Part shown: positions 1-5,820 of the stretch, piece by piece | Numbering within the stretch: position 1 is the stretch's first letter | Layout: the number at the start of each line of letters is the position of its first letter | Source of the DNA: an uncultured beta proteobacterium | GTDB taxonomy: Bacteria; Pseudomonadota; Gammaproteobacteria; Burkholderiales; Burkholderiaceae_C | Direction of reading: 5' to 3' | NCBI GenBank assembly: GCA_903920405.1 | Contig: CAIXMC010000057.1 | Location: 1 to 15,683 of the forward strand | DNA: 15,683 nt | Translations under genes and position numbers: made by a program | Notes under the pieces: generated by a model | Databases searched by the model: none | The model's input: only the letters and a program-made list of their open reading frames with translations | What the model was told of the DNA's origin: nothing

Positions 1-155
1 GGTCAACAATAAGTTCCGCATTTGGCCGTCAGAGTTAAAGATGCAATGCTAGGCGCAAATCGCGCAGTGTGGCCCAGCCACATAAGCGATTTGTAACGAC
101 GCAGTGCGCCCAAATCTGACGAGCCAAATGGGGAACTTATTATTGACCATATCCT
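1..155 (-). repeat. Palindromic MITE-like element, copy 1 (left end cut by window)
   Basis: This is the inverted counterpart of the element at 13234-13394; read on the minus strand the two align almost end to end, at roughly 90% identity by eye, with one indel. The ends are inverted repeats of about 30 bases containing AATAAGTTCC. The interior is itself an imperfect palindrome around GTGGC/GCCAC, so the whole unit could fold into one long hairpin. The right end reads ATCC followed by TA, matching a TA target. It encodes no transposase. The window starts inside its left terminal repeat, so the last few bases are missing. It is probably a non-autonomous element mobilised in trans; that is inference. 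Confidence 0.8.
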
Positions 156-168
156 AAGCAAGGTACAG

Positions 169-240
169 GCGATTTGCCCTTGGCATTGCATCTTTAACTC
201 TGACAAGCCAAAAGCGGAACTTATTGTTGGACCATATCCT
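169..240 (+). repeat. Half copy of the same palindromic element
   Basis: This segment matches the right half of the element, from GCGATTTG through GCGGAACTTATTG to CCATATCCT, in the same orientation as the 13234 copy. Its left half is absent. It shares the variant CATCTTTAACTCTGAC with the left arm of copy 1, so 1-63 and 169-233 are close inverted repeats of each other. It lies 13 bases past the end of copy 1. The right flank reads TT rather than TA, unlike the other copies. It is probably a remnant of a second insertion or a recombination product. Confidence 0.7.
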
Positions 241-307
241 TGGTACCTTTGACGCAAACAGGGTAGGCAGAACATTGCCCTATCTTCCAAGCAATCCTGC
301 AAGTCAC

Positions 308-505
308 TCAGTCCCAAAAAGAACGCCCCACAAGTTTTGACCACAAAATATCCCACGGAGTTGCAGATGAACGCACAATACCTTCCTTGCCGCAACGGTT
401 ACATTGTGTCGGTGGTCTTGAAATGCAATCAGAACTGTAAAAAATCACCAGACTTTGGCCACAAGCCGGGCAGGTGAATTTTGTGGGTGGGGGAGGGACT
501 GGCAT
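308..505 (-). CDS. Small zinc-ribbon protein, hypothetical
   Basis: The product has 65 residues from the ATG at 505. After a proline-rich start it has CPACG at about residues 12-16 and CNRCG at about 35-39. The spacing is typical of a zinc ribbon, so four cysteines probably bind one zinc ion. An extra cysteine lies between the pairs. The C-terminus is tryptophan-rich (PWDILW, SFWD). I chose 505 because AGGA lies 8 bases upstream; ATGs at 514 and 604 are in frame but less well placed. The family is not recognised. It could act in nucleic-acid or protein binding, but nothing around it shows a role. Confidence 0.5.
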   Translation of the reverse strand: MPVPPPPTKFTCPACGQSLVIFYSSDCISRPPTQCNRCGKEGIVRSSATPWDILWSKLVGRSFWD

Positions 506-594
506 GGGTGACATCCTGTGTGAAGAATAATACCGTTGAATGGTGTCTCTTGGCAGCGCACAACAGTATGTTTGACACCTGACAATACATAAAA

Positions 595-798
595 ATGATA
601 GCACACTACGCAGTGCTGGCGCGGCTTAGCGGCGAATTTACCCAAAAACTACATCAGGCGGTCAGTGATGATGAGGCCAAATCCGCGCTTCCAGATTTCC
701 CACATTCGTTACGCATCACGATATTGGTTAGGCAAGTGAAAGAAACTTCTGCTGCTGAAATAAAAATTGATTGTAAATATTGTGATGAAATGCACTAA
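595..798 (+). CDS. Hypothetical 67-residue protein
   Basis: This is an open frame from ATG 595 to TAA 796-798, divergent from the zinc-ribbon gene and ending 21 bases before the convergent end of the DUF445 gene. The product has a helix-like N-terminal half (LARLSGEFTQKLHQAV) and ends with a CKYC motif. There is no signal peptide or membrane segment. No ribosome binding site is visible, and an in-frame TGA at 580-582 rules out a longer form. It is not recognised as a family. It could be a chance frame, but it is the only candidate in this gap. Confidence 0.33.
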   Translation: MIAHYAVLARLSGEFTQKLHQAVSDDEAKSALPDFPHSLRITILVRQVKETSAAEIKIDCKYCDEMH

Positions 799-819
799 TG
801 AGTTTCAAATTAAATAAAG

Positions 820-2103
820 TTAAACAATTCTGGCAAGCACATAAGATATTGCATAAGGCACAGCATACAAAATAAAGCCAATCACGCCACCCACAATTGT
901 TCCATTGATGCGAATAAACTGCAAATCTTTTCCAATATTCATTTCAATTTGATGCGACATTTCCTGAGCATCCCAGTTTCTGATGGTATCGCGGATATGT
1001 TTGGTTAAAAACTGTGAAAAATCGGGCGCCATGCTGCGTGCCGATGCCAATAAATGCTGATTGATCGATTCTCGCAACTCAGCATCTTGGGCAATGGATT
1101 CACCCAGACGCTGACCCATCACAATAATTTTCTGGCGAACAATGGAATCAAGACGATGAAGGTCATTCACCAACCACTTGCGCAGGGTCGCCAAAATATC
1201 CCTGGCATAAGACTTCAAGGGTTCATCGTGTTTGATATGCTCCTTAAATTCATGACCTTTGGCAATAAAATCAGTATCCTCTTTTAATTTTTGAATAAAT
1301 GAGCGGATATAAGTGTCAAAATCTTTTCTAACAGAATGATTTTCATCTTCAGTCACCGCATTCAATACTTTTTGAAGGGCGCTAACAATCGTACTCACAC
1401 CTTTTTTACCAATCCATTCAGAAGGCAGCATTTTTTCCAAAAACGGAAATTCTTCCTGAAGCAATTGAACCAGTTTTTCTGCAAGAAATTTTTGATTTCC
1501 TGCACTTTGCAACAGGGCTATCACTTGATTGATCATCTCATTGAGCAATTCCTGATGACGGTTATTTTTGGTTAAAGTTTCCAGAATAGTGCCCGCGGAG
1601 TTTGAAAGATCAACCCGGTCGATCATGTCATGCAAAGACTGCATGATGAATTTTTCAATGGGTTTGTCATCAATAAAATCAATCGATCCGATCATGACCT
1701 TGACCAAGTGATCGCCCAAGCGCTCTGCATTTGCAGGCTGAACAAGCCACTCGGAAATACCCCTTGCAGGATCGTGTTTTGAAATTAGATTGGCTAGGGA
1801 ATCAACATCAAGAAACTTGTCCCTTACAAAGATTGATAAGCTATCCGCGATGTTGTCTTTGTTTCTTGGAATAATCGCTGTGTGCGCAGAAATAAAAGGG
1901 ATTGGAATAGGTTTGAAAAGTGCATAGACCGCAAACCAATCCGCCAAAGCGCCCACCATCGAGGCTTCAGATATAACCCGCAGCATATCGACTGCATCGG
2001 ATTTTGGCAGGAAGAAGGTGATGATAAAAACGGCTGCGGCGAAGAGTAATAGATACAACGCTTTGCGTTTGGATTGGGTTAGTTCGAGTTCTTGGTTGGG
2101 CAT
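820..2103 (-). CDS. DUF445 family membrane protein (YjiN-like)
   Basis: The 427-residue product has a hydrophobic segment at about residues 15-32. It is followed by the DUF445 hallmark, a small-residue stretch with GALADWFAVYALFKPIPIPF and then HTAIIPRNKDNIA. A long, mainly helical middle follows, and a second membrane segment closes the protein at about 400-425 (GTIVGGVIGFILYAVPYAISY). This matches the full length of the family, of which E. coli YjiN is a member; its biochemical role is unknown to me. I infer an inner-membrane protein with both ends anchored. It lies 223 bases downstream of GTPase A, so co-transcription is possible but not shown. The start is the ATG at 2103; no strong ribosome binding site is seen. 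Confidence 0.85.
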   Translation of the reverse strand: MPNQELELTQSKRKALYLLLFAAAVFIITFFLPKSDAVDMLRVISEASMVGALADWFAVYALFKPIPIPFISAHTAIIPRNKDNIADSLSIFVRDKFLDVDSLANLISKHDPARGISEWLVQPANAERLGDHLVKVMIGSIDFIDDKPIEKFIMQSLHDMIDRVDLSNSAGTILETLTKNNRHQELLNEMINQVIALLQSAGNQKFLAEKLVQLLQEEFPFLEKMLPSEWIGKKGVSTIVSALQKVLNAVTEDENHSVRKDFDTYIRSFIQKLKEDTDFIAKGHEFKEHIKHDEPLKSYARDILATLRKWLVNDLHRLDSIVRQKIIVMGQRLGESIAQDAELRESINQHLLASARSMAPDFSQFLTKHIRDTIRNWDAQEMSHQIEMNIGKDLQFIRINGTIVGGVIGFILYAVPYAISYVLARIV

Positions 2104-2300
2104 TGTTTGGATTTCTATTTACCTGAATCTGTGAGCTAAAACTCAAATAGTGGTGTTCTTTTGTAAAAATCAACAATTTTCAAAAATTACTTTCTTCACC
2201 TTACTGGTAAACCTGGCAAAAACTGCAACTCGCTAATTTGTAAACATATTATTACCATTTTTCGACCTGAACTTACAGATTCATGTATATGCAAAACATG

Positions 2301-2320
2301 TATTAAATAATAATTTAATA
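2301..2320. repeat. AT-only perfect hairpin after GTPase A
   Basis: TATTAAAT (2301-2308) and ATTTAATA (2313-2320) form an 8-bp perfect inverted repeat with a 4-base loop, a few bases past the stop of GTPase A. With only A-T pairs and no clear T run after it, it is a weak terminator at best. It could slow transcription or be a chance feature of AT-rich DNA. The rest of 2104-2326 shows no gene. Confidence 0.3.
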
Positions 2321-2326
2321 TACCTA

Positions 2327-3007
2327 TTAACTTAACAATCTGCGATTGACAGGCAGGTGATGAATAATGTGATCCATAAGTGCGTTGATGTTGTATCCAT
2401 ACAAAGCACTGTAACAAACGGGTTTTGAAATTTTGAGTCCTGTTGCTTCGTGCAAACGATGAATCACTGAATTTGCTTTATCTTCCAAAAATTCAGCGAG
2501 TTCTTTCTCGGGTCTATTGGTAACCAAATTCCAATATCTCCCTTTCATGGCTAAATCTGCTTGATTAATCGCAACAATAACCCGACCAGGTTCTATCGAT
2601 TTTAATACAACAGATTCAAGTAAATTATAAGTAGTTCCCATCTCACGAAGACTGCCATCCAGCAAAACTAAAACAATATCTATAAAGCCGTATTGTTTAT
2701 CATTGATGGTGGTTGGCTTTAATAGTTCGTATGTAATATTTTTTGAATGCAAAAAATCAGTAGCCTTGCCGTCTCCAAGTCCTGCTGAATCATGAAATCT
2801 CAAATAATCATGAATTTTATGGGCTGAAATCACTTTGGTCTCGGGATCAACACCACTTCCAACTTTTGCAACTTCTGTACCGAAGATCGCATTTAATGTA
2901 GAACTTTTTCCTGTTCCTGTCCCTCCAACCAATAATACGTCCACGGGGTATAATAAACGGCGTTCGACTATTTTATTTTCAATATCCTGAAATCTATATT
3001 GCTTCAT
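2327..3007 (-). CDS. GTPase A: P-loop GTPase, distant paralogue
   Basis: This is a TRAFAC-type GTPase of the loose group annotated as 50S-ribosome-binding / YfjP-YeeP-like GTPases. From Met 3007 (226 residues) it shows G1 GGTGTGKS at about 28-35, G3 DSAG in HDSAGLGDGK, and G4 NQAD followed by LAMKGRYWN, so all nucleotide-binding motifs look intact. It shares the blocks GDGK, HSKNI, LVLLDGS and AINQADLAMKGR with GTPases B and C but is clearly more diverged. It ends soon after the GTPase fold and lacks B's C-terminal tail. In-frame starts also exist at 3052 (ATG) and 3085 (GTG). I prefer 3007 because the perfect palindrome at 3069-3082 looks regulatory. The target is unknown. Confidence 0.75.
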   Translation of the reverse strand: MKQYRFQDIENKIVERRLLYPVDVLLVGGTGTGKSSTLNAIFGTEVAKVGSGVDPETKVISAHKIHDYLRFHDSAGLGDGKATDFLHSKNITYELLKPTTINDKQYGFIDIVLVLLDGSLREMGTTYNLLESVVLKSIEPGRVIVAINQADLAMKGRYWNLVTNRPEKELAEFLEDKANSVIHRLHEATGLKISKPVCYSALYGYNINALMDHIIHHLPVNRRLLS

Positions 3008-3068
3008 TATGTATACACCATGTGGGTCTGCATTTCGTAATAAGTTCACCATAAAACAATAAATATAA

Positions 3069-3082
3069 TCTAAACGTTTAGA
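3069..3082. promoter_or_regulatory. Perfect 14-bp palindrome upstream of GTPase A
   Basis: TCTAAACGTTTAGA is fully self-complementary. It lies 62 bases upstream of the preferred start of GTPase A, where an operator would be expected. It would overlap the reading frame only if the GTG at 3085 were used. It differs from the inverted repeat upstream of the WYL gene. It is an operator candidate; the binding protein is unknown. Confidence 0.35.
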
Positions 3083-3170
3083 CACCCTCTATTTTTATCC
3101 ACAGCGGAATCGCGTTCTTATGGTGATTACGCACTTGATGCAAAAAACGCAGTGGGGCTAAACGATTGGG

Positions 3171-3197
3171 GTATAGCCGTACAGGGTACGGCTATAC
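3171..3197. repeat. Perfect 11-bp inverted repeat with 5-base loop
   Basis: GTATAGCCGTA (3171-3181), loop CAGGG, TACGGCTATAC (3187-3197). The stem is perfect and would form a stable hairpin on either strand, but no T run follows on either side, so it is not a standard terminator. It sits between GTPases A and B, upstream of A. It could be an operator, a processing site or a remnant of a mobile repeat. The 252-base gap 3086-3337 also holds a terminator-like hairpin but no gene. Confidence 0.6.
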
Positions 3198-3230
3198 ATT
3201 ACTGCTGGATAACCTATTCCTACACTTATC

Positions 3231-3269
3231 AAAAAAACAAAATTACCAGACGATCCTCAAAAAATCGTC
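3231..3269 (-). terminator. Terminator-like hairpin after GTPase B
   Basis: On the minus strand GACGAT and ATCGTC form a 6-bp stem around a 9-base loop, then TGGTAATTTTG and a run of seven T. It starts about 70 bases past the GTPase B stop codon, so it probably ends transcription of that gene and separates it from GTPase A. The stem is short, so efficiency is uncertain. Confidence 0.42.
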
Positions 3270-3337
3270 CAGTAAAGCAGCATTGATATACTTTGGACAA
3301 CTGTCATTTTCTATTGAATGCAATTTTTTCCAAGCGC

Positions 3338-4306
3338 TTAAAAAAGAAATCCCCATATCCCACCAACTACTGTACCCACTGCTTTTCCTATTTTTCGCCC
3401 TGTGTCACCAAACACCGCTCCAATATCCCCACCAATATCCGACCCCTTGGATGCTGATGATACTATTGACTCCCACAAAGTTTCCTTAATTTCCCTGCTG
3501 TAATCCTTTAATCTATCGTCGTCTTTCCACATATCTTTGTTATTATTGATATCTTGAGCAAAAACTGCCCGTTTTTCAGCTTTAGTATTCTTGAGAATAA
3601 AAAGCAAAAGTTTTGGAAGATTGTATGGGATTTGTGGCTTGTTACCCTCTTTATAACCTGCGACATAGTAAATTGGATCAATATCTACATTTGTGGCCTC
3701 TTTAATTCTTTCACGCGTGGAAGAAACCTTATCATCAAGAAACTTTTCCAATTCAGGCATGGGTTTATTTTCAGAATTATTCCACCCTCTGCCTTTCATG
3801 GCCATGTCAGCCTGATTGATCGCAACTAATAATCTCTTTTTGTCTTGACCAAGATTTGGGACAATCACATTATTGATGAGTGCAAATGATGTGCCATAAT
3901 CTTTAGTTGATCCATCGAGAATAACTAAAACCAAGTCAATAAGCAGATTTCCATTTTTATCTTTTTCATATAGCTTATCAATAATATTTTTTGAATGACG
4001 TTCATCTGCCTCTTTGCCATCACCAAGACCGGGAGAATCATAAATCACGATATTGTCCAACTCATATTTGGAAATATCCATGGTCTCAGGTGTTGTGCCT
4101 TGTCCAACTTTTGCCTTGTCCACCTTAAATAAGGCGTTGATCGTGGAAGATTTTCCACAACCTGTTGCACCTGTGATCAAAATATTCACCTTTTGCTCTT
4201 TTAGGCGAGCAAGGTTTCTTAGCACAGTAGTCTTTGCGGATTCAGATAATGTATTATCATCATGAATCGCTTGTGTAAATTCATCTGTAAAGTGTTTTTG
4301 TTGCAT
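3338..4306 (-). CDS. GTPase B: P-loop GTPase with glycine-zipper tail
   Basis: The 322-residue product begins with a short helical N-terminus and has G1 GATGCGKS (46-53), a G2 candidate Thr71/Thr72, G3 DSPG (90-93) in YDSPGLGDGKE, and G4 NQAD (164-167), all intact. After the GTPase fold, at about residue 245, comes a charged linker and then a glycine-rich tail, SDIGGDIGAVFGDTGRKIGK followed by AVGTVVGGIWGFLF. The repeated GxxxG spacing suggests an amphipathic or membrane-inserting helix. I infer a GTP-controlled protein that contacts membrane. GTPase C, 230 bases upstream, is a tandem duplicate without this tail. The start ATG at 4306 is shared in sequence with C (MQQKHFTDEF). The group resembles YfjP-type GTPases of E. 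coli cryptic prophages; cellular function is unknown. Confidence 0.85.
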   Translation of the reverse strand: MQQKHFTDEFTQAIHDDNTLSESAKTTVLRNLARLKEQKVNILITGATGCGKSSTINALFKVDKAKVGQGTTPETMDISKYELDNIVIYDSPGLGDGKEADERHSKNIIDKLYEKDKNGNLLIDLVLVILDGSTKDYGTSFALINNVIVPNLGQDKKRLLVAINQADMAMKGRGWNNSENKPMPELEKFLDDKVSSTRERIKEATNVDIDPIYYVAGYKEGNKPQIPYNLPKLLLFILKNTKAEKRAVFAQDINNNKDMWKDDDRLKDYSREIKETLWESIVSSASKGSDIGGDIGAVFGDTGRKIGKAVGTVVGGIWGFLF

Positions 4307-4377
4307 GATTAGTCAATCTCTTGTGTGTAAATAAGCCGTATCAAAACAGTTTTAAGTAAAAAATTCCCATAAAAGAA

Positions 4378-4398
4378 TTAAGTTATTTTGAATTGCAT
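4378..4398 (-). CDS. Possible 6-codon leader peptide upstream of GTPase B
   Basis: A strong ribosome binding site, AAGGAG (4409-4404), stands 5 bases before an ATG that opens a frame of only six codons (MQFKIT) ending in TAA. This is the best ribosome binding site in the gap, better than that of GTPase B, 71 bases further on. It may be a regulatory leader peptide, or the surviving start of a small gene equivalent to the 42-codon gene that precedes GTPase C. It could also be chance. Confidence 0.25.
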   Translation of the reverse strand: MQFKIT

Positions 4399-4444
4399 AA
4401 ATTCTCCTTATGTGTTGCAGTTAATGTTGATCCTGGACAGGGAC

Positions 4445-4471
4445 GAATGTAAACAACGTCAATTTACATTC
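4445..4471. repeat. 9-bp inverted repeat between GTPases B and C
   Basis: GAATGTAAA (4445-4453) and TTTACATTC (4463-4471) are perfect inverted repeats with a 9-base spacer. The flanks carry further related pieces (GGGACGAATG, ATTCGTGGGACAG), so the whole 4435-4490 stretch is an imperfect palindrome. No T run follows. Function unknown; a remnant mobile end or a protein-binding site are both possible. Confidence 0.4.
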
Positions 4472-4536
4472 TTATTCGTGGGACAGCCCTACATGTAACC
4501 TTTGAGGCCATTCCCTGCGATTTTTGCTCCAATTGC

Positions 4537-5283
4537 TTAATTTTTATAGAACGCAGTTTTAGTACTCTTTAGAATACAAAGCAACAGTTTTGAAAGATTG
4601 TATGGGTTTTGTGGTTTATTACCATCTTTATAACCTGCGGCGTAGTAAATGGGTTCAATATCTACACCCGTTGCCTCTTTAATTCTGTTGCGCGTCAAAG
4701 AAACCTTTTCCTCAAGAAACTTTTCCAATTCATGCGTGGGTTTATTTTCAGAATGATTCCACACTCTGCCATACATGGCCATGTCAGCCTTGTTGATCGC
4801 AACCAATAACCTCTTCTTGTTCTGACCAAGATTTGGGACAATCACATTGTTGATGAATTCAAATGATGTGAAAGAAGCACGAGTTGAACCATCAAGAATA
4901 ACTAAAACCAAGTCAATAAGCAGATCTCCATTTTTATCTTTTTCATAAAGCTTATCAATAATATTTTTTGAATGACGTTCATCTGCCTCTTTGCCATCAC
5001 CCAGACCAGGGCATTGATAGATCACAATATTGTCCAACTCAAATTTGGAAATCTCCATGGTTTCAGGTGTTGCTCCATGTTCAACTTTCACCTTACCCGC
5101 ATTGAATAAAGCATTGATTGTGGAGGATTTTCCACATCCTGACTCACCGGTGATCAAAATATTCACTTTATGATCTATTAGGCGAGCAAGGTGTCTTAGC
5201 ACCGTAATCTTTTCGGATTCAGAGAATGTATTATCCGTATTGATTTCTTGCATAAATTCATCTGTAAAATGTTTTTGCTGCAT
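4537..5283 (-). CDS. GTPase C: tandem duplicate of B, G3 Asp lost, tail missing
   Basis: The 248-residue product is closely similar to GTPase B over its whole length. It has G1 GESGCGKS (46-53), a conserved Thr72 and G4 NKAD (164-167). The G3 motif reads QCPG instead of DSPG: Asp90 is Gln, and Ser91 is Cys. In this class the G3 Asp helps place magnesium and the catalytic water, so I infer weak or no GTP hydrolysis, with nucleotide binding possibly kept. The frame ends at residue 248 (TAFYKN) just where B's linker and glycine-zipper tail begin. The frame is otherwise intact, so it may be a pseudoenzyme partner of B rather than a dead gene. The bases before its ATG are homologous to those before B, so the duplication includes upstream DNA. 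Confidence 0.82.
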   Translation of the reverse strand: MQQKHFTDEFMQEINTDNTFSESEKITVLRHLARLIDHKVNILITGESGCGKSSTINALFNAGKVKVEHGATPETMEISKFELDNIVIYQCPGLGDGKEADERHSKNIIDKLYEKDKNGDLLIDLVLVILDGSTRASFTSFEFINNVIVPNLGQNKKRLLVAINKADMAMYGRVWNHSENKPTHELEKFLEEKVSLTRNRIKEATGVDIEPIYYAAGYKDGNKPQNPYNLSKLLLCILKSTKTAFYKN

Positions 5284-5343
5284 GATTAGTGAATCTTGTA
5301 TGTAGAAATAAGCAGTGTCAAAATAGGTGCAAGTAAAATTTAC

Positions 5344-5472
5344 TTACTTAGATAATATTGCCTCCCTCCTCACCTTCTCAATATACCACCCCATCCCCCA
5401 AGTCGTTAAAACCCCCGCCGCAAACACAATCGCAAATGCAGCAAGACTCTCCAGTGGTGAACTGTTATACAT
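5344..5472 (-). CDS. 42-residue single-span membrane protein
   Basis: The ATG at 5472 follows AAAGGAG with 8 bases between, an excellent ribosome binding site. The frame runs 42 codons to TAA at 5344-5346. The peptide has a short polar N-terminus (MYNSSPLESL), one hydrophobic helix (AAFAIVFAAGVLTTWGMGWY) and a positively charged C-terminus (EKVRREAILSK). By the positive-inside rule the C-terminus should face the cytoplasm. It precedes GTPase C by 60 bases. I infer a small membrane partner or anchor for the adjacent GTPases; toxin-like action is another possibility. The family is not recognised. Its shortness means it is easily missed. Confidence 0.65.
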   Translation of the reverse strand: MYNSSPLESLAAFAIVFAAGVLTTWGMGWYIEKVRREAILSK

Positions 5473-5492
5473 AATACCAACTCCTTTAAGAA

Positions 5493-5521
5493 CGAATAAA
5501 CAAATTTAAAACAACTTTCAA
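5493..5521 (-). promoter_or_regulatory. Possible promoter for the 42-codon gene
   Basis: On the minus strand TTGAAA (5521-5516) and TATTCG (5498-5493) are 17 bases apart. The -35 is good and the -10 poor. It lies just before the ribosome binding site of the 42-codon gene and after a terminator-like hairpin, which fits a new transcript starting here. Confidence 0.27.
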
Positions 5522-5523
5522 CG

Positions 5524-5551
5524 AAAAACATTTGGGACAAAATAGCCCAAA
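5524..5551 (-). terminator. Terminator-like hairpin after the 63-residue protein gene
   Basis: On the minus strand TTTGGG pairs with CCCAAA around a 9-base loop (5551-5531), then TG and five T. It lies about 80 bases past the stop of the 63-residue gene and probably ends the regulator transcript. A second stem, GCCGAC/GTCGGC (5560-5580), stands just before it without a T run. Confidence 0.4.
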
Positions 5552-5559
5552 CTTGAGAG

Positions 5560-5580
5560 GCCGACTAAACTGATGTCGGC
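5560..5580. repeat. 6-bp GC-rich stem with 9-base loop
   Basis: GCCGAC (5560-5565) and GTCGGC (5575-5580) are perfectly complementary. It is next to the terminator-like stem at 5531-5551. It may protect the 3' end of the regulator transcript or help termination. Confidence 0.35.
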
Positions 5581-5627
5581 AAGATTTGCAAATAAAGTGG
5601 TAGAGCATAAATATCAATCAAAAAGGG

Positions 5628-5819
5628 TTACTTGAAACTTTTAAAAAATCCTGCCATCGCCATCAAAAATAATCCACCAACCATCAACACGATGAAAAAC
5701 CGAAATAAAAACACAATCAGTAATAATCCAATGACAACAACAGCCCCCACCATTAAAAAGCTGAACAACAAAACAGACAAATGCCAAACCAATCTAATGG
5801 GGTAAAAAATCAAGTCCAT
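5628..5819 (-). CDS. 63-residue membrane protein coupled to the WYL regulator
   Basis: The product is almost entirely hydrophobic, with probably two membrane helices at about residues 12-40 and 42-57 and a lysine at the C-terminus (FFKSFK). The ATG at 5819 starts one base after the regulator's TGA, and GAGGAA within the regulator's last codons is its ribosome binding site, so translation is coupled. It is not recognised as a named family. Its position directly behind a WYL regulator and ahead of the GTPase cluster suggests a membrane component of the same module, which is inference. Confidence 0.7.
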   Translation of the reverse strand: MDLIFYPIRLVWHLSVLLFSFLMVGAVVVIGLLLIVFLFRFFIVLMVGGLFLMAMAGFFKSFK

Positions 5820-5820
5820 T

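Noticed and set aside
3..395. Open frame of 130 codons across the left repeat, with a similar frame (SSDLGALRRYKSLMW) in the copy at 13237
   Set aside because: The shared protein-like stretch is explained by conservation of the repeat DNA itself. The frame runs into unrelated flanking DNA in each place and has no ribosome binding site.
3554..3829. Plus-strand frame of 91 codons, with a similar one at 4609-4809
   Set aside because: Antisense to GTPases B and C; the similarity between the two frames only reflects the gene duplication.
5327..5509. Plus-strand 60-codon frame
   Set aside because: It overlaps the 42-codon gene on the other strand, which has a far better ribosome binding site and a coherent membrane protein.
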